Positions 58,178-64,000 of a stretch of 64,000 nucleotides of DNA are shown here, piece after piece. Position 1 is the first letter of the stretch. Each line of letters starts with the position of its first letter. The notes beneath the pieces are model-generated. The model saw only the letters and a list, made by a program, of their open reading frames with translations, searched no databases and was not told the DNA's origin. The stretch is from the NCBI RefSeq assembly GCF_902498845.1, contig NZ_CABVLM010000006.1, positions 186,001 through 250,000 on the forward strand, read 5' to 3'. Origin of the DNA: Pseudoalteromonas rhizosphaerae. GTDB lineage: Bacteria > Pseudomonadota > Gammaproteobacteria > Enterobacterales > Alteromonadaceae. The translations under genes and the position numbers were made by a program.

Positions 58178-58199
58178 AAACGCAGCCTAAGCTGCGTTT
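58178..58199 (-). terminator. Intrinsic terminator after namZ
   Basis: AAACGCAGC/GCTGCGTTT with loop CTAA. On the minus strand it is followed by TTAGTTTTC. Confidence 0.85.
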
Positions 58200-58224
58200 G
58201 AAAGGTTTATAAATGAAAATAGTC

Positions 58225-59415
58225 TTATTGATATAACAAATATGCTGCGCGTTGCTGTTTAAAGCGAGCTAGATCTTGTTGCCAGCTTTGTTTGATTTGC
58301 TGCTCTGTTTGGCCGGCTTCGATAGCTAAACGCAGCTTATCAGTGCCTGCAAGTTTATCCATAAAGCCTGCACGTTCAAAAAACGTTTGCTCGTTTTGCG
58401 TTAAAGTTTTGTAGGCTGTAATAAATAAACTTAAATCTAGTCCTTTGATTGTACTGTCTCGTAAATCAAGACCTTGCACCTCAATCCCTTTAAATTTAGG
58501 ATTCATTGATGCCCCCTCTATAGCGCGCGGAGTGAAACTAAACTCCCCTAACGCAATCGGTGAATAACCTATCACTTGAAATGGAAAATCTGTACCACGG
58601 CCAATTGTAATTGGTGTTGCTTCAAAAAAGCATAATGATGGATACAACGCAATTGACTGATCATTTGGTAAATTAGGGCTTGGCTGAACAGGTAAACTAT
58701 ACGTCATATCGCGGCGATAATGCGCCACAGGCACAACCGTCAAGTTTAGTGACGAAGCTTTATTTATCCACCCTTCCCCTTTGATCATTTTTGCCAGCTC
58801 ACCCACTGTCATACCATGTAATACAGGAATTTCATGCATGCCAACGAAAGACTGAAATTTTAAATCTAAAACTGGCCCATCAACATAAGCAATATTCGGG
58901 TTTGGCCTATCAAGTACAATAAAATCAATGTTATTCTCAGCAGCAGCTTCCATCATGTAATGCATTGAGCTGATATAAGTGTAAAAACGCACACCAACAT
59001 CTTGAATATCAAAAATAATCACGTCTAATTCGCTTAATACAGTGGTATCTGGCTTTTTATTACTGCCGTAAATAGACACCACATCAATACCGGTCTTTGT
59101 ATCCACCGTACTTTTTACATGCGCGCCGGCATCGTGGTCGCCACGAAAACCATGTTCAGGGGCAAATATTTTAGTAACATTCACGCCTTTATCACGCAGT
59201 AAGTCGACTATATGGGTGTCATTAACTTGTGAAGTTTGATTAACGACTAAGCCAACTCGTTTGCCCTCAAGTTGTGGTAGGTACTGCTGATATTGTAAAG
59301 CGCCAACACTTAAATTTACTTGCGGTGTATCAGTTAAGATTGCATCGTCAGTGCTGTTGTGGGCGCATGCGCTCAAAATTAGGCATTGTAATATAACCAA
59401 TAATCTAATTAACAT
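58225..59415 (-). CDS. namZ: Exo-beta-N-acetylmuramidase (DUF1343, NamZ-like)
   Basis: 396 residues. Signal peptide with lipobox LILSAC. The DUF1343 core is clear: GLVVNQTSQVND, IFAPEHGFRGDHDAGAHVKS, IIFDIQDVGVRFYTYISSMH, FIVLDRPNPN and VQPSPNLPNDQSIALYPSLC. B. subtilis NamZ (YbbC) of this family removes terminal MurNAc from peptide-free murein ends. The gene starts right after the murQ stop and ends with a terminator, so it is the last gene of the operon. A periplasmic lipoprotein location would suit action on incoming muropeptides. Confidence 0.9.
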   Translation of the reverse strand: MLIRLLVILQCLILSACAHNSTDDAILTDTPQVNLSVGALQYQQYLPQLEGKRVGLVVNQTSQVNDTHIVDLLRDKGVNVTKIFAPEHGFRGDHDAGAHVKSTVDTKTGIDVVSIYGSNKKPDTTVLSELDVIIFDIQDVGVRFYTYISSMHYMMEAAAENNIDFIVLDRPNPNIAYVDGPVLDLKFQSFVGMHEIPVLHGMTVGELAKMIKGEGWINKASSLNLTVVPVAHYRRDMTYSLPVQPSPNLPNDQSIALYPSLCFFEATPITIGRGTDFPFQVIGYSPIALGEFSFTPRAIEGASMNPKFKGIEVQGLDLRDSTIKGLDLSLFITAYKTLTQNEQTFFERAGFMDKLAGTDKLRLAIEAGQTEQQIKQSWQQDLARFKQQRAAYLLYQ

Positions 59416-60351
59416 TTATAGTTCCACCGCTTTTCGTAAAAAACCATCCGCTTGGGTTAACATTTGCTCAGCTTGGGCGGCATCTTTGCCTGTTAAGATG
59501 ATTAAAATAGCCAATTTAGCACTTTGTTTTGCTTGGGCAAGCGCATCGACTCCTTGCTGATGAGTGCAATCGGTTGCTTGCATTACGATGCGGATCGCAC
59601 GAGCATGCAGCTTTTCATTGCTGGCATTCACATCAACCATCAAGTTTTTATAGACTTTACCGGTGCGGATCATACTGGCTGTGCTGAGCATATTTAATAC
59701 TAACTTTTGTGCAGTACCCGATTTCATACGTGTTGAACCAGTTACCGCTTCAGCGCCAACTACCGGGCAAATGCCAATATCAGGTAGTTTCATTACCGCG
59801 GAGTTAGGATTACAGGTTACTCCAACGGTGGTACATCCTATTGATTTTGCATACTCAATGGCTGCTCGCACATAAGGTGTACGGCCACTAGCGGCAATCC
59901 CTACCACGACATCTTTAGCCTGTAGATTAACGGCTTTAAGATCTTCTACGCCTAATTTTAAGCTATCTTCGGCACCTTCAACTGCTTTTTTAAAAGCCGT
60001 TTCGCCACCAGCAATTATTCCCATTACTTGTTGATCGCTGACACTGTAAGTTGGCGCGCATTCCACAGCATCTAAAATACCTAAGCGACCACTGGTGCCT
60101 GCACCAATATAAATTAAACGACCGCCTTGCTTAAATGCCGTTACAATATGATCGACCGCTTTGGCTATCTCTGGGATCACTAACTTTACAGCAGCGGCAA
60201 CTTTTTGATCTTCCAAATTTATTTTGGTTAAAATTTCGCGACTATCGAGTAAATCTATATCCAAAGTATCTAAGTTTTGTCCTTCTGACACAATCCCGTT
60301 CAGCTCTTCTAAAAGTGCACGCTGCTGATTAAAATTAGACTCAGGGCTCAT
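59416..60351 (-). CDS. murQ: N-acetylmuramic acid 6-phosphate etherase
   Basis: 311 residues. It cleaves the lactyl ether of MurNAc-6-P to GlcNAc-6-P and D-lactate. The SIS-type sugar-phosphate site is [20 protein letters not shown], with [17 protein letters not shown] carrying catalytic Glu and [17 protein letters not shown] near the C terminus. The start overlaps the kinase stop (ATGA), and the stop is adjacent to the namZ start, so it sits in the middle of one operon. Confidence 0.95.
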   Translation of the reverse strand: MSPESNFNQQRALLEELNGIVSEGQNLDTLDIDLLDSREILTKINLEDQKVAAAVKLVIPEIAKAVDHIVTAFKQGGRLIYIGAGTSGRLGILDAVECAPTYSVSDQQVMGIIAGGETAFKKAVEGAEDSLKLGVEDLKAVNLQAKDVVVGIAASGRTPYVRAAIEYAKSIGCTTVGVTCNPNSAVMKLPDIGICPVVGAEAVTGSTRMKSGTAQKLVLNMLSTASMIRTGKVYKNLMVDVNASNEKLHARAIRIVMQATDCTHQQGVDALAQAKQSAKLAILIILTGKDAAQAEQMLTQADGFLRKAVEL

Positions 60352-61253
60352 TGTGTAATCCTTGTGTATTCAATTTGTTTAATGCGGTCGCTGGCTAAAA
60401 TCACCGCACCGGATAACGAATCCCCTTGACGGGGAGATAAATTCAGTTGTGTATTTTCATTTAATAATGCAATGGTTACGTCCGCTAAACCGCCAATAAT
60501 TATGACTGGTAACTGGCTCTGACCACGACATTTTTCAATCAATCTCTCGACTTGTCGAACATGCTCACTGAGCACCGTATCGGCTATTATACACTGTGTT
60601 TTTAAACTAAAGATTAAAGGGCTAAAACGCGCATAATCTAACGCTTTGGCCTTCATTAACCAACTTGATATTTGTTCTCGCTCACGGCCAACTTGTTCAC
60701 TCAGCTGTTGCGTTAGCAGGCTTTTAGGTTGCTCAAAGCGGTCTATTTCATCTAACAAGAATTGCACAGCACTTAACCCTAAGCGCGCACCACCGCCAAA
60801 ATCATCAACCGAAAAACCCCAGCCGCCAATTAATTTTGTTTCTCCATCAGCGGATAATCTTGCTGCTACAGCGCCCGTTCCTAACGCTAACATTGCAACT
60901 GGCTGACCTAGATTTGCACCATATAATGAGGTGATTGCATCACTTACAATACTCAATTGCGCAAATTTAATATCACAGTCTAGCTGTAAGCTTGCAGTTA
61001 CTCGCTCAGCCAACACTTTAGACGAGCCGCCCGCAAGTCCCATTACCGCCAAAATTTGGCTATGCTTAGCGCCACTTTGTGCACATACGCTAGTGATCAC
61101 TTGCTGTAAACTAGTAAGCGCCGTATTAAAATCGTTATAAACTGAGGCTGCACCAGCCTGCGCAGTAAATTCTTCAGCGCTATGTAAATTCACTAATTTC
61201 GCCAGCGTTTTGGTACCCCCGCCATCAATAGCCAGTATATAGTCAATGTTCAT
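60348..61253 (-). CDS. BadF/BadG-family sugar kinase (probable MurNAc/GlcNAc kinase)
   Basis: 301 residues of the ASKHA ATPase fold. The phosphate-1 loop is [16 protein letters not shown], and the later [16 protein letters not shown] and [18 protein letters not shown] are typical of N-acetylhexosamine kinases such as MurK of clostridia. Because a symporter would deliver unphosphorylated sugar and MurQ needs MurNAc-6-P, a MurNAc kinase is required and this gene fits. AnmK, the anhydro-MurNAc kinase, is a different family. It starts 2 bases after the symporter stop. Confidence 0.85.
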   Translation of the reverse strand: MNIDYILAIDGGGTKTLAKLVNLHSAEEFTAQAGAASVYNDFNTALTSLQQVITSVCAQSGAKHSQILAVMGLAGGSSKVLAERVTASLQLDCDIKFAQLSIVSDAITSLYGANLGQPVAMLALGTGAVAARLSADGETKLIGGWGFSVDDFGGGARLGLSAVQFLLDEIDRFEQPKSLLTQQLSEQVGREREQISSWLMKAKALDYARFSPLIFSLKTQCIIADTVLSEHVRQVERLIEKCRGQSQLPVIIIGGLADVTIALLNENTQLNLSPRQGDSLSGAVILASDRIKQIEYTRITQ

Positions 61254-61255
61254 GC

Positions 61256-62842
61256 CTATTGGGCTCCTACAGCTGACTGGCCGCGCTGGGCAAGTTGAGG
61301 TTTACCTAAACAACACACTAAAGTCGACAACGCAGTACCAATACATAACTGCCAAGTAAAGCCTAAATAGAAGCGATCTGCTGCCGGCAATAACCAATCA
61401 ATCATGTATGGTTGCATGAATAAAGTGATCATAAAGCCGACAATTAACGCCGCCAATACTGAGCCTTCACTGCCACGTTTAGTAAATAGTGTTGTAAAAT
61501 ACACGCCCAGTAAACCACTGTACGAAAACACCATGACACTCAGCGCAAACTTAAGAAGCGGCATATCACTGTATTGCTGCCAGAAATAACAAACTATGGC
61601 CATTAATGCTAATGATAGGCTCACAACCGCCATGCCAATACGCCCAGCTTTAACAAAATGGTTATCGGCAACTTGCTTATTTTTAGCTGCTAAATAAGGT
61701 CGATATAAATCTTGTACAATGACCGACGACATCGAACTTAAACCGGAGTTTAATGTTGAAATGGCCGCGGCAATGATACCGACGCTAACTAAACCTTTAA
61801 CACCAGCAGGGGCCTCATTAAGTACGTAGTACATAAAAATAGTGATTTTTTCACCATTAAATTCTTGTACGACTTGCGCACCGTCACTGTTCATTAATGC
61901 TGGCTGCTGATAAACGATATAAAGTAATAAACCAATAAAGATAAATACCAACATCACGGGAATAACCATCACGATAGAAAGTAGTAATGCTTTACTGCCT
62001 TCTTTATCACTCTTACACGTCAGTAGGCGCTGTGTCATATCTTGATCAAGACCAAAGGCGGCAATGTTAAGTAATACAAAGCCGGTTAATACCGACGCCA
62101 TATTGAACACCCCACTTGGACCAAAATCTAAATCAAATTTGAAAATCGCCAGCTTTGAATCAGCACCGGGGGTTGGCTCATTTAAGGTTGCTAAAATAGT
62201 TGAAAAATCAGCGGGGATCAGTACCAACAAACACCAGATAACGGCAATCGCAGCACTGACATATACGACACTTTGCAGCACATCAGAATAAATTACACTG
62301 CGAATACCACCAAATACGGTATACAACAAACCCGCAAGTGCTAATAGCAAAGTCGCTATAATCACACTTTCTGCGGCTATATTACCGTATAAAATCATCG
62401 CTACTGCAATCGCGGCCATATATAGACGTGCGCCACTGGCGAACACTCGGCCAAATAAATACATTAAGCCGCTGCGGCGTTTAGCTTTTGGCCCTATGCG
62501 CTTTTCAAGCAGTTCATAAACGGTGTACACTTTTTGTTGATAAAACTTAGGGATCAGAAAAATAGAAACAATAAATGCAGCTATGAATGCGCCAATGTTC
62601 GTCGCTAAATACGATAAATCACCTTGATAACCCTGATCAGGTCCACCAATAAAAGTGGCAGCAGACTGTGAAGTAGCTAATACCGAAATAGCCACCATCC
62701 AGGTCGGCATACTATTACCGCCTAAAAAGAAGTCTTTACTTGAGTTGGCGCGCTTACGGTTAAACCACCAACCACTGAGTAATAAAATTGCTCCGTAGCT
62801 TGCGAATACGAGCCAATCAAGCAAGGTGTATTGTGCACTCAT
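61256..62842 (-). CDS. Sodium:solute symporter (SSS), probable MurNAc importer
   Basis: 528 residues with about 13-14 membrane helices. SSS-family marks include DFFLGGNSMPTWMVAISVLA, SAATFIGGPDQGYQGDLSYL, LLYTVFGGIRSVIYSDVLQS, FGLDQDMTQRLLTCKSDKEG and STLNSGLSSMSSVIVQDLYR (Na site). It is first in the operon with the kinase, murQ and namZ, and a 21-bp palindrome lies 26 bases upstream of its start. It replaces the PTS permease MurP used in E. coli. The substrate is inferred from context. Confidence 0.88.
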   Translation of the reverse strand: MSAQYTLLDWLVFASYGAILLLSGWWFNRKRANSSKDFFLGGNSMPTWMVAISVLATSQSAATFIGGPDQGYQGDLSYLATNIGAFIAAFIVSIFLIPKFYQQKVYTVYELLEKRIGPKAKRRSGLMYLFGRVFASGARLYMAAIAVAMILYGNIAAESVIIATLLLALAGLLYTVFGGIRSVIYSDVLQSVVYVSAAIAVIWCLLVLIPADFSTILATLNEPTPGADSKLAIFKFDLDFGPSGVFNMASVLTGFVLLNIAAFGLDQDMTQRLLTCKSDKEGSKALLLSIVMVIPVMLVFIFIGLLLYIVYQQPALMNSDGAQVVQEFNGEKITIFMYYVLNEAPAGVKGLVSVGIIAAAISTLNSGLSSMSSVIVQDLYRPYLAAKNKQVADNHFVKAGRIGMAVVSLSLALMAIVCYFWQQYSDMPLLKFALSVMVFSYSGLLGVYFTTLFTKRGSEGSVLAALIVGFMITLFMQPYMIDWLLPAADRFYLGFTWQLCIGTALSTLVCCLGKPQLAQRGQSAVGAQ

Positions 62843-62867
62843 TTATTATCCCAATTTCAAACCAATC

Positions 62868-62888
62868 AATGGAATATATTATTCCATT
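62868..62888. promoter_or_regulatory. Palindromic operator candidate before the SSS-kinase-murQ-namZ operon
   Basis: AATGGAATA-TAT-TATTCCATT: two perfect 9-base arms around 3 bases, centred 36 bases upstream of the symporter start. Half-sites of the same sequence occur near the murR-type gene and the receptor. It fits a dimeric regulator, most simply the RpiR/MurR-type protein of the locus. Confidence 0.65.
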
Positions 62889-62929
62889 AAATTAATAAAA
62901 AGAAAACAATTTTATTATTTACTTTGTAA

Positions 62930-62949
62930 AGCCACGTGATCGCGTGGCT
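62930..62949 (-). terminator. Weak terminator after the YkuD-fold gene
   Basis: AGCCACG/CGTGGCT with a 6-base loop, 10 bases after the stop of the preceding minus-strand gene. The tail CTTTACAAAG is only partly T-rich. Confidence 0.55.
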
Positions 62950-62958
62950 GTACACGTA

Positions 62959-63723
62959 TTATTTAATCGCTGGTAACTTCCAAAGCAATTGTTTTTGTTG
63001 ATATTGTGAGCTTGGTAAGCTCACTAACAATGGTTTTTTCTGTTCATCTAACCAAGCTAACAAGGTATCCATATTCTGCTCAGTCATTGCAGTACAACCG
63101 GCAGTTGGTTTATTTTCTGCGCGCCATAAATGCATAAAGATACAACTGCCTGCACCATCAACATTTTGACTATTGTGCTTAACCACTAAGCCTTTTTTGT
63201 AAAGGTTATCTTGACTGTAAATATCACGGCGCATCCACTCTGACGAGTCTTTGACAGCAGCCTCTCCTACCACTGACTTATTAACTAGCTGGTTATAAAA
63301 TGGCGAACCTTTGACATCAACGCAATAGTCGTCAGCAGTCATGCCTTGGTAGGTCATATTGGTTTTTAATGAATCTAAATAACCAAACGCGGTGCCGAGT
63401 TCAAAAATACCAGCGGGAGCTTTACCATCGCCTTCTTGTTTTTGTTCGCCCGCTTGAGCTGGGTGTAAACCAATACCCCACGCAAGACCGGTGCGCCCAA
63501 GTACCACACTGTGACCTTGGCCTTGTTGTTGCCATTGTCCTGCAACACGCTCAAATCGATACAATTGTGCGGCAATGGCTTGCCAATCATCTGCAACCAC
63601 CACCACTAACTGTTGGCTTTGCTGTGGGATAATTGCAGCACTTGCAGCTGCTGATGTACTTGCACTATTTGCACAGCCGCTGAGGGCTGCTGTGGTGATT
63701 AATGTTATTATTATTTTTTTCAT
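62959..63723 (-). CDS. L,D-transpeptidase-fold (YkuD-like) lipoprotein
   Basis: 254 residues from ATG 63723, which overlaps the epimerase stop (ATGA). The signal peptide ends ALSGC. The YkuD-type active site is seen as CIFMHLWRAENKPTAGCTAM, with the His and the catalytic Cys in TAGC. A TPAGIF-like GKAPAGIFELGTAFGY segment lies before it. It belongs to the YkuD-like group that may cut or form L,D bonds in peptidoglycan; in a scavenging locus a trimming role is plausible. The C-terminal 30 residues are basic. Confidence 0.82.
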   Translation of the reverse strand: MKKIIITLITTAALSGCANSASTSAAASAAIIPQQSQQLVVVVADDWQAIAAQLYRFERVAGQWQQQGQGHSVVLGRTGLAWGIGLHPAQAGEQKQEGDGKAPAGIFELGTAFGYLDSLKTNMTYQGMTADDYCVDVKGSPFYNQLVNKSVVGEAAVKDSSEWMRRDIYSQDNLYKKGLVVKHNSQNVDGAGSCIFMHLWRAENKPTAGCTAMTEQNMDTLLAWLDEQKKPLLVSLPSSQYQQKQLLWKLPAIK

Positions 63724-64000
63724 AACGGCCAAATTCCATCGTTTATCGGTTGTAATGTGTCGATACTTTTAATCCCCAAGCCAGGACCATCACTTAACGT
63801 GATCGCTGGGCCATTAAATTCCACACCGCCTTGCACCGGATCATATTGGCCAAGCGCTGGACCGTCTAAGTCTATTTTACTGATCTGCTGGGCTTTTGCA
63901 GACGCTAAATGCGCAGCACCTGCAACGGCAATACTGCCTTCTAACATGCAACCGATCATACAATCAGCTTGATACTGTGCAGTAATATTGGCAATTTCAA
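63720..64000 (-). CDS. Dipeptide epimerase (L-Ala-D/L-Glu epimerase), C-terminal part
   Basis: About 93 residues; the gene runs off the right edge. The closing block reads MIGCMLEGSIAVAGAAHLAS, then KIDLDGPALGQYDPVQGGVE and DGPGLGI. This is the C-terminal barrel end of enolase-superfamily dipeptide epimerases, including the conserved D.DGP segment near the active site. The enzyme converts L-Ala-D-Glu from murein peptides to L-Ala-L-Glu for degradation. Its stop overlaps the next gene's start (ATGA), so both are in one operon. Confidence 0.88.
   Translation of the reverse strand, partial: EIANITAQYQADCMIGCMLEGSIAVAGAAHLASAKAQQISKIDLDGPALGQYDPVQGGVEFNGPAITLSDGPGLGIKSIDTLQPINDGIWPL

Overview
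The window looks like a chromosomal segment of a marine gammaproteobacterium of the Alteromonadales, most likely Pseudoalteromonas or a close relative. The reasons are the AT-leaning composition, the gene order rlmD-relA-mazG-pyrG-eno and rppH-ptsP-(tauE)-lgt-thyA, a BarA/CsrA pair, TonB/TonB-dependent-receptor genes with very long signal peptides, and GTAG-headed REP palindromes. The genus is an inference from gene content; no rRNA or species marker is present.

Layout. (1) 1-450: the end of a RelE/HigB-like toxin gene, then tRNA-Arg(CCT), whose leader contains twelve perfect copies of a 7-bp repeat. (2) 0.45-8.75 kb: a minus-strand run of nine envelope genes: a SPOR lipoprotein, two DUF4402 pilin-like subunits, a PapD-like chaperone, an usher-like protein, a second SPOR lipoprotein and three FlgO-domain proteins. 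It reads as one non-classical chaperone-usher surface structure with its own outer-membrane accessory set. (3) 8.8-24 kb: housekeeping (galU, thyA, lgt, a TauE/SafE permease, ptsP, rppH, mutH, eno, pyrG, mazG, relA, rlmD), interrupted by a MITE-like element and a DnaA-box-rich gap. (4) 24-39.5 kb: barA, a metallophosphatase, csrA, alaS, recX, ribA, two TonB-type transducers, an ECF sigma factor with a probable membrane anti-sigma protein, and small conserved proteins. (5) 39.5-44.3 kb: an accessory island with a translationally coupled SLATT membrane protein plus reverse transcriptase (predicted anti-phage module), a 300-bp densely structured non-coding element, about five tandem copies of a 214-bp REP-containing unit, and two overlapping unknown genes. 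(6) 44.3-49 kb: a PQQ-type sugar dehydrogenase, a CBM13-pectate lyase, an AhpD-like protein and a probably frameshifted AraC regulator. (7) 49-64 kb: a locus for scavenging peptidoglycan fragments.

In the last block the parts fit one pathway. A TonB-dependent receptor could bring muropeptides across the outer membrane. An AmiD-type amidase fused to a PBP4B/AmiE-like serine hydrolase, and NamZ (exo-N-acetylmuramidase), would release MurNAc and peptides in the periplasm. An SSS symporter would import the sugar, a BadF-type kinase would phosphorylate it, and MurQ would convert MurNAc-6-P to GlcNAc-6-P. An L-Ala-D/L-Glu epimerase and a YkuD-fold protein would handle the peptide side, and an RpiR/MurR-type regulator would control the set. 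A 9-3-9 bp palindrome just upstream of the symporter operon, with TGGAATA/TATTCCA half-sites near murR and the receptor, is the best operator candidate.

The most interesting items are the SLATT-reverse transcriptase pair with nearby structured DNA, the FlgO/SPOR-decorated chaperone-usher operon with a shared C-x9-C signature in three proteins, the heptamer array in a tRNA leader, and the muropeptide regulon.
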